Notes: a model not told the origin generated them from the sequence alone. Shown: positions 34,830-45,889, numbered from the stretch's first letter. The stretch: 53,120 nt of DNA from Nemertoderma westbladi (GCA_032718475.1 JAUCBJ010002613.1:1-53120), one strand, 5' to 3'. Translations and numbers: made by a program.

Positions 34830-36025
34830 CTATATACTATAGCCTACCAATTAAAGTCATACCAAAATCGATGAAAATTTCACCAAAAAAAATTATATTA
34901 CACCAATTTAATTAATGTGACCCCAAAACAGATTATTCAACACCAAATAAAAAAAAAGTCACCCCAAATAAAATTATCCAAACACCAAAGTAAATTTTTC
35001 AAAACCAAAACCAATTATTCAATACCAAAATAAATAAATACTCACCAAAACCAATTATTCAATACCAAAATAAATAAATGCTCACCAAAACCAATTATTC
35101 GCACCAAAATAAATGACAAAACCCCCAAAATAATTACAAATTTTCCCAAAATAAATACAAATTTGCCCAAAATATATACATATTTCCCCAAAATAAATAC
35201 GTATTCCCCCAAAATAAATACGTATCACCCCAAAATAAATACTTATTCCACCAAAATAATTAAATATTCTACCAAAATAAACAGACTCTTATTTACAGAC
35301 CATCAGTTGCAGACTTCGTTAGGTCCCAAAGAACATTAATTCCCATTGCTATTTAAAGGAGCTGGTTAGTAAAGGAGCAGGTTACAGAGGCGAGGGGAAC
35401 CAAAGCAATAAACGAAAGTTAACGTTTAAGTTACAAGATTATGCAGGTCTTTATATTAGATTGGGTCTTTGTTTTGTAGGCCTACTCATCCGAGGATCGT
35501 CGGTATAATAATATTAAACATTTTGTTTGATTTATGGAAATAAATAATGAATGATTTTGTATAATTAAATATTCCATAAAATATTTGGTGCTGGAAGAAT
35601 TGTTTTTGGTTGACAAGTAATTATTTTAGGGAGATTGAATAATTGTTTTTGGGGTATGAATAATTGTTTTTGGGGGATGGATAATTGTTTTTGGGGGATG
35701 GATAATTGTTTTTGGGGGATGGATAATTGTTTTTGGGGGATGGATAATTGTTTTTGGGGGATGGATAATTGTTTTTGGGGGATGAACAATTGTTTTTTGG
35801 GGGATCAATAATTGTTTTTGGTGATTATTTTAGGGATATTGAATAATTGTTTTTGGGGGATCAATAATTCAAAACGAATAACGAATAAAATAAGAGATAT
35901 TCAAAATTGGGAAATGTAAATTGGTGCTACAAAAAATATTTTTGGTGCTAAATAATTTTTTTTGGTCTGAAATCATCTAATTTGGGGTGGCATTTAATTA
36001 TAGTGGCGTATACTATATAGTTACA
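34830..36025. mobile_element. Large degenerate foldback region
   Basis: The left part (34880-35280) is rich in ACCAAAATAAATA and CCAAAACCAATTATTC. The right part (35580-36000) is the inverse: AATAATTGTTTTTGGGG and TTTTTGGTGCTAAATAAT. Outer ends also pair loosely (ACTATATACTATAGCCTAC against TATACTATATAG...AGTAGGCC). A copy of the dispersed GGAGCAGGTTACAGAGGCG word sits at the centre (about 35370-35420). No ORF. Confidence 0.55.
35630..35830 (+). repeat. 21-bp minisatellite
   Basis: About nine copies of GGGGGATGGATAATTGTTTT plus T, within the right arm of the foldback region. Confidence 0.9.
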
Positions 36026-36190
36026 CTAGTAGGCCTATTATATATATCATAATAGAAACTGTTATTTTTGCGTCCGTTTTAACCGCATCATGTACACATT
36101 TTGGGTTCGCGTAATTTTTAATGAAATTAATATCTCACAAATATTTTTCAAACCGTCTTTCCTTCAACAACTTGTTACTATTATAATGTA

Positions 36191-36683
36191 CTAGAAAGCC
36201 AGCAAGCTGGCTTTAAACGAACCTACCCCTCAAACCAGTACCCTGAGTGAGCGAAAATGAAAACACGAAAATTGCCATCAACTCAACGATAGAAACACCA
36301 GCTGCTGGTACTCATGAGCGTGAGGGCTTAGTAAGCTACTGCTATTTATTGAATAGATAGGCCCAAACTGCAGAGAAGTATATTACTTGCTAAATTTATT
36401 ACTCTCCCACTCTAACCCAGACAGTAATTAAACATCAACAAACTGTTAGTTTGTATAATGTATTAACCCGCCAGCTGAATAGCTCTTCTCATTGAATCCT
36501 ATGGGAATATCTATAAGGTTTACTACTCACTGCTATGTTAGGTGGGAGGCCAGCTGATTGAATTGTAAGCACTGGGCCGTTCAAATGTTTTATAGGTTGA
36601 TGATAATGAATGAGGAGGGACCCAACTAACACTACGTTTGTCTATGGACGCTCTCCTTATAGCCAGCTTGCTGGCTTTTCTAG
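36191..36683. mobile_element. Hairpin-ended MITE-like element
   Basis: Left end CTAGAAAGCCAGCAAGCTGG (36191-36210). Right end, in reverse complement, CTAGAAAAGCCAGCAAGCTG (36683 backwards). The ends are inverted over about 22 bp with one extra A. Each end also contains its own near-palindrome, AGCCAGC-AA-GCTGGCT, so each terminus can form a hairpin alone. No ORF inside. Confidence 0.7.
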
Positions 36684-37967
36684 TTGAGTCATATTATTCT
36701 GCAACCAATAATTTACTCTTTTAGACGAATTAGTGCGTTTTTTGCCGGACTAACAAATTTTGGCGACGTTCTGTGCGAGATTGGTGATATTTGAAAAGAT
36801 TCTGAGGCTCATATATGTTGCTCAAGTGACTGAATAGCCCAAATAAAAAAAGTTGGTGCATACTCGACGAGTTGAAATCGGTGAAATTCGACTTTAAATT
36901 TTCAAAACCGCTATTTTTCAGTGACCCCCTAATGAAACGCCACAAAAAATATAGTCTTGTGCGCAACCAAAATTTATGTAGAGTTTGTTATTAAAATGTT
37001 TGCGTACCTGCTTGAGTTTTTGAGATATTGGATCGTTATACATACATACACCAATATATACATAACTACATCGTGTTTTTGAACGGCTCAACTCTTGACA
37101 AGAACTACCCTAGGCAGGTTCGTGTAATGGAGAAAAACAGAATTCAATACAATTTCAACTTTTCTATGATTAAATATAAAGTTAATATTGCGTGACGTGA
37201 CAAAGGGAAGAGGGGGGTCCGCGCTATCGCGACACTTTGTGACAGGGGAGGGTTGGGGGGGGGGGGGTGGCAAAAATCGTCCAAAAACCGTTACGGTATT
37301 ATTAAGGACGACGCCCTAAGACGACGTGGTGTTTGTACTTTCCTCTTAATATAAAAACATAAAACAAATTGGTTTAGCTCTGCTCTAAATCTACTTTACC
37401 TAACCCTAACCAACTCCACTCATTGACTGCAAGGTAAATGATAATAAATATTATTTTATTTTGTAATTGTGGGTGTGGGTGTGGTCCTGTAACGCACTGC
37501 GAGTCACATTCTCAGCCTGTTAAAGTATATTTATGTCCAGCTGCCCGCATATTTATGGTGTGTCTACTGTCTATATGGGTGAAAGAAATGGACTTTATAA
37601 CATTACGCGACTATTTAATGTTGTTGATTTCCTTTTAAAAAGTAGAAATCAAGGGAAAATGCCTTCACTGGTGGTTTTCTACATAAAGATTAAACGAAAC
37701 ATTGCAACACACTTTACCCCCCCCCCCCCCCCCCCCCGTCCGAGCGGTATTAGAAACATAAATTTCATCTAAAATTTCAGTCTGCCCGAAACATGATAGA
37801 GCACAGGTTTCAGTATCATTTTGTGGTTGTCGGCATATCATTTACACCTAATTAAATTGATTTATATAAATATTGCATGTATTTAAAATGATGTTTGTCA
37901 GCTGTGCCACTTTACTTTCACGGTTCTCATGGGCCTCGCAGTTTGCAAGAGTGGCGGTCCAAACCCT
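36684..37967. other. Repetitive intergenic sequence with G/C homopolymers
   Basis: A G-run of 13 (37255-37267) and a C-run of 21 (37717-37737) are the main landmarks. GACGTGACAAAGGGAAG and ACACTTTGTGACAGGGGAG (37193-37250) look like a transposon end. No gene recognised. Confidence 0.4.
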
Positions 37968-38092
37968 AATTAAAGCAGTAATTTAACGCTAGCCCTAAGT
38001 TATGAGGCTATAATCTAAGATATTTTGCAGTTTTGTTTTTTTAGATTAGAACCTCATGACTTAGGGTTAGGGTTAAATAATTACTGCTTTAA
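37968..38092. repeat. Imperfect hairpin of about 50-bp arms
   Basis: AAAGCAGTAATTTAAC, CCCTAAGTTATGAGG and TAATCTAA (37972-38020) are mirrored by TTAGATTA, CCTCATGACTTAGGG, GGTTAAATAATTACTGCTTT (38041-38090). The right arm contains TTAGGGTTAGGGTTA. Confidence 0.8.
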
Positions 38093-39287
38093 CCCTCCCC
38101 CGGTAACGTGGGGTAAAATAATACCCCTTTTGCCCTTAGGGGATACATTTTGATATTTTATAACAATCTCTCATATTATGTTTGTCCAGCTTCATAGTAT
38201 CTTCCAAAAAAAATTGTAATCTAGTGATTGTGTGGGTCAAACCCATAAAATTTTGTTTATGAAAAATGTTATGGGTCCTTAATTTGAAAACAACTTAGTT
38301 AGGTAAGATGGGGTATAAAAATACCCCATAACGTTATGGTGCTTTGTGACTCATTTTGGTTTCATTAGAACCGCAATTGTCGATTTAGTTGTACTAGACA
38401 GCTGGAGGCATGTTTTAACTTTGACCTTTAAGACCAAGTTATCAGCATTATGAAGCTACTGTTTTGTGTATGGCCTGTATTTCACAAGCCAAAACTTCGG
38501 CCTAATCGCGATGTGATAGATTGACCTTTAAGACCAAGTTATCAGCATTATGAAGCTACTGTTTTGTGTATGGCCTGTATTTCACAAGCCAAAACTTCGG
38601 CCTAATCGCGATGTGATAGATTGCTAAGTATATGTGAATAATACTTATTGCAGGCTTTCTTAGTGGTGTTCTGGCCTTTTGGGTCTCATTTTGGGTTCAT
38701 TGGAACTGCAATGTATAATTTAGTTGGACAATAACCACATTTTATGACCAAATTATCAGTACTTTTGCAGTCACGGTGTATATTTCATATTACATACAAT
38801 TCAAGATCTTGTGCTATTGCGAGGTGATATATCTGTATGTACAGTATATATATATATATATATATCACCTTGTTGACTTTTAGTGGTGGTATTCAGGTAT
38901 TTGACTCATTTTATGCTTATTGGAACTACAATGGTATACTTAGACCCATAACACCACTAAAAAACCTACAATGAGAAACGCTCTCACAGAATGCTTCGCT
39001 ATGATAGTATCTTGTTGCAAAACGCCCCATCGCAACGTTAACGATGATCGCGATTGTAGTAGGATAACTTTGGTGGCATTGAGCGTTGGGTAGACTTCAA
39101 CCAAATTTAAAAAAAAAATCACAACTTATTTTTTCACCATTTGGCAAATTCTGGGAGGGGGATTGCAAGTGTTTTTCTGTTTAATGTTACTTAAAATGTC
39201 GTATCAATTTGGGGTATAAAAATACCCCATGTTACCGGTGAAGGATAATTTTTTACCATACCGGGCTGCCGGGCGGGGAGGGTTAAT
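38091..39287. mobile_element. Terminal-inverted-repeat element with TACCCC ends
   Basis: Left end AACCCTCCCCCGGTAACGTG then GGGTAAAATAATACCCC. Right end in reverse complement AACCCTCCCCGCCCGGCAG, an extra stretch of about 40 bp, then CCGGTAACATGGGGTATTTT. The inverted match is broken only by that insertion. The interior is AT-rich with a (TA)n run at about 38847-38866 and an exact 100-bp tandem duplication. Confidence 0.65.
38421..38620 (+). repeat. Exact 100-bp tandem duplication
   Basis: TTGACCTTTAAGACCAAGTT at 38421 recurs at 38521; the two 100-bp units read identical through GCGATGTGATAGA. Confidence 0.95.
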
Positions 39288-39468
39288 TATGGTTTTTACC
39301 TGACCAACAAACCCTAACCTAAAAAGCAAACCAATATCCCATTCAGTACCTACAAAACATCCCAAAAACCATGTCATTAAGTAACCTAAGTCAGCCAAGT
39401 AAAATGACGCTGTATGATTTCCATATAAAATGTAGTGTGATAGTGATGATAGTGTGATAGTGATAGTG

Positions 39469-39930
39469 AGTAGTTCCAGTACTCCTCTACGGGAGTCCAT
39501 GCTGGGCTCTAACTGCTGAGGACACCAAATCTCTGGATGGCACATTCACAAGAATGCTACGCCGGGTACATTGTGTCAAGTACAATGCACACATCTCCAA
39601 CCAGACACTATATAACATTGGAGGTGTCTCATTGGTTCCCCCAAGCTTGACACTAGAACAAAATCGCCTCCGCTTTGCAGGACATTGCTTTCGCCGTGAG
39701 GACCAGCCAGTGCATAATCTTGTACTTTGGCAGCCTCATGGAGTGAATAAGCATGGTGGACAGCCCATGACTTTCTTGAGACGCATCTTAAAGGACACTG
39801 GCCTTAAAGATGCGGATGATCTAGCAAATGTCATGGGTGATAGGGAGTTGTGGCGGTGCAATTTTGTTGACAAGCCGGCACAGCATTCTTAAAAATGCAG
39901 CTGCAATGCAGCATGCCGATCCTAGTAGTG
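39469..39930 (+). pseudogene. Second, 5'-truncated copy of the 1.9-4.4 kb LINE
   Basis: This matches 3916-4375 with only two substitutions that I can see: G to T in CCCATGACGTTCTTGAG and G to C in GCTGGAATGCAG. It carries the last about 140 codons (LLYGSPCWALT onward) with an intact stop. It sits inside a GATAGT-type microsatellite: GATAGTGATAGTGAG lies to the left and GTAGTGATAGTGATAG to the right, merging with the element's TAG-rich tail. Near identity indicates recent mobility of the family. Confidence 0.93.
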
Positions 39931-41124
39931 ATAGTGATAGAGCCTAAATTAGACATAAAATTATAAAAATAATAAAATTAGACATTACAGAACTTGAACA
40001 ATAGTCTACTACCAGAGAATACGCATAGTTTTATAAACTTTAAAAATAAAATATCCGAATTGGCCTACATTATTATTTCAAAGTTCCCTCCACGCTCCAC
40101 CTTGTTTTTCGTTACAGCCTTAGGCTACCTCTGTCTGTACCATAGTAAAACTTTTACTGTAGCGTGTAGCATAGCTGCACATACTGACATAGCCCTATTA
40201 CAGATTGCATCAATTCAAAATTTGTGTTACCGGTACAGCTGACAGCGGTCAGGCCGCAGGCGGTAGGACTACTGCAGTACTGATGTGTCCTGCAGGGCTG
40301 TACTGGACTGCTGTAGGCTGTAGGGCTACCGGCTGACCTGTCTCTGTCTGTCTCTCTGTCTGTAGCCTTCGCTAAATGCTGAAATTGTCTACGCGAAATG
40401 TTAAAAGTGTGTCTCGGGTGGCCAGGCCTAGGCCTACCCCTCCTACCAGCCTACCGTGCAGCCGTGAACACTAATGTGGGCATTCCACAATTTGCCAATG
40501 ACAGAATGAAGTGGGTAGGTTCACCATGCAGCCATGTGCTGATGTGCCATGCACCATAAGCACCAACTGCAAACTGCCAACTTCTTAAATCAACTGTAAT
40601 TTTTGTTAACTAGTTAACTACAGAACTAATATACCGGTCAACCACTGAACCACTCAGCCAGTAGACCTACCTGTACTTACCTATGTAATCTGTAGACTTT
40701 AAATTGTACCGGGAATGAAACGTTCATAAATCAGTAAATAGGCCTACCGGTACTGTTGTCTGGCTGTACTGAAATACAGAAATGGGGTTTTTATTAGTGG
40801 CCAAATCAAAATAAACGAAATAAAAATGAATGACTAAATCTGACTGTCCTTAAAAAAAATAGCCATTACTGCATTACCGGTAATAAAATCTTTAGGCCTA
40901 CAATTTTTGGGAAAATTTTTTCCCGGTATTTTCCCGAGGAAACCGGGAAATTTGCGAAAAATATCAGAGTCTTTTCATATATAGGCCTAGACAATGTAGA
41001 AATGAATATGTGAAAATTTTTCTAAGTGTTTTCCCACCAGACAAGTGTTTTGGACACATGCGTTTTTTAGTGTATCAGTGCCCCCCAAACAGCCAAACCG
41101 GAAATTCCCGGGCAATTGGAACGT
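39931..41124. other. Intergenic, no gene recognised
   Basis: CTGTCTGTCTCTCTGTCTG microsatellite at about 40342-40365; many TAGGCCTAC and ACCGGTA words. Short ORFs show no domain. Confidence 0.4.
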
Positions 41125-42572
41125 GGACAATTGCGACCCATTATTTTATTAAATTTGCTGACTCTTAATTGTACGGGTAGAAAACTACATTTAAATAACT
41201 AGCTACATTTTAAAATAGTGACTATATTATTCGCAATGTTATACGGTATTATGGAATGCTTTTTATATTAGTTTTACTATTAATTGTATTATAATTAGGC
41301 CTACTATAGTTACATTTCATTACCTGATTACATAGTTCAATAATTAATCCTATCCGTACTAAAATTAATAGATTACCGGTACTGCATGCAATCACGTTTA
41401 GTGATAGATTTTCATCTTCTGTGCCTATTCACAAATCTTTGAATATTTTACCTATCCAAGCGCTCGGCCTGCAAATAGGCCTACCAGGTTTTAATATTTA
41501 TGTATAATGTTTTAAAGGCCAATTGTCCAAGCGATTTAAACAATTTTCTAGAACTGACGCTGTCCATTGCCATAGAACACGGTCGGCTAGCCAAAAAAAT
41601 TTATATATTCCAATAACACGTATTCTTTTATCTCAAAGATCACTAAAATATCAGGTCCATTTTTGTGGAATTTATTGCCTATTTCAATTAAAGAGTGTCA
41701 ATCATTAAACATATTTTCTGATAAACTAAAAAAATATTTAATTAATGAACCGTAACTGCGGGGTCTATGTCTGGTGCCTTGGTCAGTTTTCATTGTGGTG
41801 TCGTTTACGGCTCGTAATATTAACGTTGTTGTCTATTCCGTTATCCACATAATTTGGGTTTACTTTATTTTTAACTTGGCGCCTTCCTTGTGTGTAATTT
41901 TTAATTCAAACGTCGTTCAAACAGATGGATCGTCACATTTAGTATTCATATATTTCTACACGTCGCTGTAAATTTAATTATATATAACGTATACGGTAGT
42001 AATTTTAATGAACTCATGTACTGTATTAAGTTCTTCCATAATCTCCTAAACGGCGCACAGCCACGTACTAGCTTTGCTATATTTCTGTGTTGCCCTTTTC
42101 ACTATTACCTAGTTAAATTTCAACATTACTTTTAAAACTTATTTCCCGGCACTTATTTCCAGGTATCTTAACTGTTTGTAAATACGTAAATTTTGATTGT
42201 AATTTTTTTGTTATGTATATTGTATGTACTTTATATATAAATTAGTGAAATAAATAAATAAACTGAAACTTACTATAGCTACATTTAATTACAGTACCGG
42301 TAGCTACATTTGAACAAAAGGGAGCGGTTGGCCTTACATTATTTGCAATTAGATATTCTGGAATAATGCGTAGAATTAAAATTAATTGTTTTGGCATAAC
42401 CTACGTCTGTACGTATATTGTTACCATTGTTCATGTATTATTTTTTTACTAGCTATTGATATAATATATTTGAAATTTATTAATGTTGTATAACTATGTA
42501 TTTATGGTCGGGTCGCAATTGTCTGAGTCGCAATTGTCTGGGTCGCAATTGTCCAGATCGCAATTGTCCTAA
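41125..42572. mobile_element. Element with GGACAATTGCGACCC inverted ends and subterminal 18-bp repeats
   Basis: Left GGACAATTGCGACCC (41125-41139) is preceded by a degenerate GGCAATTGGAACGT. At the right end GGGTCGCAATTGTC begins at 42510 and the 18-bp unit GTCGCAATTGTCTGGG is repeated four times to about 42570. Repeated subterminal motifs with inverted ends are typical of DNA transposons. A LINE fragment is nested inside. Confidence 0.5.
41522..42275 (+). pseudogene. LINE 3' end remnant, frameshifted
   Basis: The first frame has HCHRTRSASQKNLYIPITR and SQRSLKYQ. The next frame continues SGPFLWNLLPISIKECQSLN and IFSDKLKKYLIN (to about 41750). HxxxTRxA...GPxLWNxLPxxIKxxxSLxxFKxxLKxYL is the common extreme C-terminus of CR1/L2/Jockey-like LINEs. 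A frameshift at about 41655 breaks it. The UTR runs to AAATAAATAAATAAAC at about 42255-42265, probably the element's 3' tail. Confidence 0.75.
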
Positions 42573-43017
42573 CATCGGATGTAAATGTGAATGAACCAGC
42601 AAACACAGAATCACCACCAAAAGATCTACTGATCATTAACGATAGATTAAGCCTGTAAAGGAAATGTGTAGTGACAGTGATGGTAATAAACGCGAACGAA
42701 CCGAGTGGGAGTTCTTTTTTTTATGAACAGCCTGTAATTCACCCTACCGGAGAATTGAATGCATGCCTTCAAAAGTGTATGTGAAGTGTTCCGGTACAGG
42801 TACGTTGGATAATCAGGCTTACAGTACAGTATTGTTTTCCGCATTAGAATCAGATTAGGCTAATAATACCGGTATAATAAGTCATTCTCCACTCCATCCT
42901 CTATTGCAGTCGTGGAATTTGATTATTAACTGAACCGTATATAGCTATGGTATATACGATAGTAGCTTTTGGTAAGTGTTCACAGTTCTGAAAGATTTCG
43001 TAGTGGTTGTGTATCAG

Positions 43018-43027
43018 TATATATAAA
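43018..43027 (+). promoter_or_regulatory. TATA-like box upstream of FBXW7
   Basis: TATATATAAA lies 80 nt before the FBXW7 ATG, in a short region free of obvious repeats. Position and sequence suit a core promoter, but AT-rich chance matches are common here. Confidence 0.4.
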
Positions 43028-43106
43028 CAGAAACACTAAACCGATGATATATGCGGAGTGCTGATCGGGAAGTTTATTAAGATAGCCTCGGAAATCTGGT
43101 GTTGCC

Positions 43107-44930
43107 ATGTCAACGAGTCCGGATCACCCGGTCGACATAAACCAGGCGACGGCGGCTGAGTTGGGTCGGTCGCTGGTCCGAGTGGGTCTGTCCCGCGCCC
43201 AGGCTATAGTGGACACCCGCAACGCCGTGGGCCCCTTTGTATCGGTGGACCAACTCTCCTCTATCGAGGGAATCTCTGCGGGTTTGGTCGACCAGAATCG
43301 CCATCGTCTCTACTGCACCACGCTGACCCCCTCGGTTTCCCCGACTACGAGGTCCGCCACGCCCGTCGCCATGAAACGCAAGTCGACCACGATGGCGGTG
43401 GGGCTGAGCGGCGGGGCGCTTTCCCCCGGGAAGAAAACCCGCGTGCGGGGGGAAACAGACTGCGACATGGAGGAGGACGACCCGTTGCCTAGCATCGGGG
43501 GGTCGCCAGCTGGTCCCACCGAGCTCTCTGATTGGTTGGCAACCTTCCAGGAATGGACCCCGACGGAACGCAGTAAAGCCTTACGGACTCTGGTTGAGAG
43601 CTGTTCGATAGAACACGTTAAAGAGATGCTGGCTATTATAGAGCCTCAGTTACAACGCGACTTTATTTCCCTGCTCCCCAGGGAGTTATCGCTTTATATC
43701 CTCGGCTTCCTCCTTCCCTTCGACCTGTGCCAGGCCTCCAAGGTCTCCAGACTGTGGCGCATTATGAGCGACGACCATCTGTTATGGCGTGATAAATGCC
43801 GATTAGAAGGCATCGAGTTGCCCGCGGCGTCTCCCCAGCAACACGGTTGCCCGTGGAAACGGGCGTACCTGCGCGAACGCGAGATGGACGAGAACTGGCG
43901 CTCCCGGCCGCTGCGATCCGCCAAGCTCCTCAAGGGCCACGACGATCACGTGATCACCTGTCTGCAGTTCCGGGGCGATCGGATCGTGAGCGGCTCGGAC
44001 GACAACACGCTCAAGGTGTGGGACGCCTCTAGCGGTGAGTGTCTGCGCACGCTGACAGGGCACACGGGCGGTGTCTGGTCCTCACAGGTCACCGACTCTG
44101 TGGTTATCTCCGGGAGCACGGATCGCACATTGAAGATCTGGTCGTTGGACAGCGGGGAGTGTCTGTACACGCTGTACGGACACACGTCGACGGTGCGGTG
44201 CATGGACCTGTCGGGGGACCTCGTGGTGAGCGGATCACGGGATGCGACGCTCAGACTGTGGGACATCAACACTGGAGTCTGTCGGCGAGTGATGATGGGA
44301 CACGTAGCAGCGGTTCGATGCGTTCAGTACGACGGTAACTACATCGTGAGCGGGGCTTACGATTTCGTTGTGAAGGTGTGGAATCCGTTGACTGAAGAGT
44401 GTTTGCACACCCTGCAGGGTCACGCAAACCGCGTGTACTCCTTGCGTTTCGACGGAGAGTTTATCGTTAGCGGCTCGTTGGACACCTCGATACGGATATG
44501 GAGGGTGTCTACGGGGGAGTGGTTGCACACCCTGGTGGGGCATCAGAGTCTCACCAGCGGGATGGAGGTCTGCGGGAACCTGTTGGTGTCCGGCAACGCG
44601 GACTCAAAGGTGAAGATCTGGGACATACCGTCCGGGCGGTGTCTGCACACTCTAGAGGAGGGGCCGAATAAACACCAGTCCGCGGTCACCAGTCTCGCGT
44701 TGTACAACAAGAAGTTCGTGATCACCTCGTCGGACGATGGGACTGTTAAACTGTGGGACCTGAGGACGGGGTTGTTTATACGCAATCTAGTGGTGCTAGA
44801 GTCTGGTGGCAGTGGGGGTGTCGTCTGGAGGGTCAATGTGTCAAACACTAAACTCGTTTGTGCAGCCGGATCTCGTAATGGCACAGAGGAGACCAAACTA
44901 CACGTTCTAGACTTTGGTATTCATAATTAA
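43107..44930 (+). CDS. FBXW7: F-box/WD40 protein of the FBXW7 (Cdc4/Sel-10/archipelago) type with N-terminal helix-hairpin-helix domain; single exon
   Basis: 607 codons without an intron. An in-frame TAG at 43083 fixes the ATG at 43107 as first start. FBXW7 is the substrate receptor of SCF ubiquitin ligases and recognises phosphorylated degrons in Notch, cyclin E and Myc. Domains: residues 9-70 look like a ComEA-type helix-hairpin-helix (VDINQATAAEL, VGLSRAQAIVDTRNAVGPF, IEGISAGLV), not known to me in FBXW7. Basic nuclear signals MKRK (89-92) and KKTRVR (109-114) and an acidic patch follow. Residues 139-183 fit the dimerisation helices and 184-231 the F-box (LLPRELSLYILGFL). Residues 277-604 are the eight-bladed WD40 propeller (GHDDHVITCLQF, GTEETKLHVLDF). 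The three degron-binding arginines are kept: R364, R378, R404, spaced as human R465, R479, R505. The gene is visibly GC-rich beside AT-rich flanks. Lack of introns suggests retrogene origin or intron loss. Confidence 0.95.
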   Translation: MSTSPDHPVDINQATAAELGRSLVRVGLSRAQAIVDTRNAVGPFVSVDQLSSIEGISAGLVDQNRHRLYCTTLTPSVSPTTRSATPVAMKRKSTTMAVGLSGGALSPGKKTRVRGETDCDMEEDDPLPSIGGSPAGPTELSDWLATFQEWTPTERSKALRTLVESCSIEHVKEMLAIIEPQLQRDFISLLPRELSLYILGFLLPFDLCQASKVSRLWRIMSDDHLLWRDKCRLEGIELPAASPQQHGCPWKRAYLREREMDENWRSRPLRSAKLLKGHDDHVITCLQFRGDRIVSGSDDNTLKVWDASSGECLRTLTGHTGGVWSSQVTDSVVISGSTDRTLKIWSLDSGECLYTLYGHTSTVRCMDLSGDLVVSGSRDATLRLWDINTGVCRRVMMGHVAAVRCVQYDGNYIVSGAYDFVVKVWNPLTEECLHTLQGHANRVYSLRFDGEFIVSGSLDTSIRIWRVSTGEWLHTLVGHQSLTSGMEVCGNLLVSGNADSKVKIWDIPSGRCLHTLEEGPNKHQSAVTSLALYNKKFVITSSDDGTVKLWDLRTGLFIRNLVVLESGGSGGVVWRVNVSNTKLVCAAGSRNGTEETKLHVLDFGIHN

Positions 44931-45549
44931 TCAGTCGTATCGGGTGGGAAACATCGAGCTAACGTTGGCAGTTAGCGAGTGAGACAGTCAGATGGGTTTT
45001 ATTTAATGGATTTTTTCGAACTCTTATTGTAATCCGTCAATCTGTAAAAATGGGAACCTTCAAACATTTAAATTTTAGTTGAATATTTTGTAAATTTAAA
45101 TCGTATTGATAGTGATTAGTCGACTTTTTATTGTCTCATTTGCATTTAGAACTATATTTCGATTTTCGGCACATTCGCGTGATTCATTTTTGTGGTTAAT
45201 TTTTATTTTAATTTTCCTTGGTTGACAGCAACTCTATTGATTAACCCAGTATATTTATTCATCCATTCAACATTGGCTCAGTTGTGGTTCTGTGTTGAAA
45301 CTTCACCAAGACGATCGCCTATTATATATATATATACGCCCCGTCCCCACCATGAAATGAATTTACTTTTAGGTAATTTGTAAATAATTTCATTATTGTG
45401 TATCGTATATGTTCCAAATATTTAGTTTAACATTTTGCAGATTATTTACAGCATGGCATGGTTTATTATTATATAACAAACAGTCGTCTTAGAGCATAAC
45501 ATAATGATGGTTTTAGTTTATTATTTTCTCTGCTGCCTCTATATAACCC
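44931..45549. other. FBXW7 3' flank
   Basis: AT-rich, with (TA)n near 45325-45336. I see no canonical AATAAA in the first 400 nt, so the polyadenylation site is not placed. No poly-A tract or target duplication that would mark a recent retrogene was seen. Confidence 0.4.
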
Positions 45550-45805
45550 ACGGTGGTGAACAAGCAGCATTCCTTTGGGAAACAGAGTGGAAGGGTTTAC
45601 TGTGGAAGATCACCCATGGTGGTGAACAGGCATTCCTTTAGGAAACAGAGTGGAAGGGTTTACTGTGGAAGATCACCCATGGTGATGAACAGGCATTCCT
45701 TTAGGAAACAGAGTGGAAGGGTTTACTGTGGACGATCACCCATGGTGGTGAACAGGAATTCCTTTAGGAAACTGAGTGGAATGGTTTACCGTAGAAGACC
45801 TTGGT
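45550..45805 (+). repeat. 63-bp minisatellite
   Basis: About four copies of a 63-bp unit: GGTGGTGAACAGGCATTCCT, TTAGGAAACAGAGTGGAAGG, GTTTACTGTGGAAGATCACC, CAT. The period is a multiple of 3, so it is open as a short frame. Confidence 0.92.
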
Positions 45806-45889
45806 GGTGGTTTTATCTGGTAATTATAACTCTATTAAATTGCGTAATAAGCGGTCTTTTGTATTTCCGCGTCTGAATTTAGAGTTAAA

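Noticed and set aside
38061-38075. Telomere repeat tract
   Set aside because: Only two TTAGGG units within a hairpin arm; not a telomere or a clear interstitial telomere array.
39994-40242. 82-codon ORF with LLPENTHSFINFKNKISE resembling a LINE C-terminus
   Set aside because: Only one short block matches loosely and nothing upstream supports it; chance is as likely.
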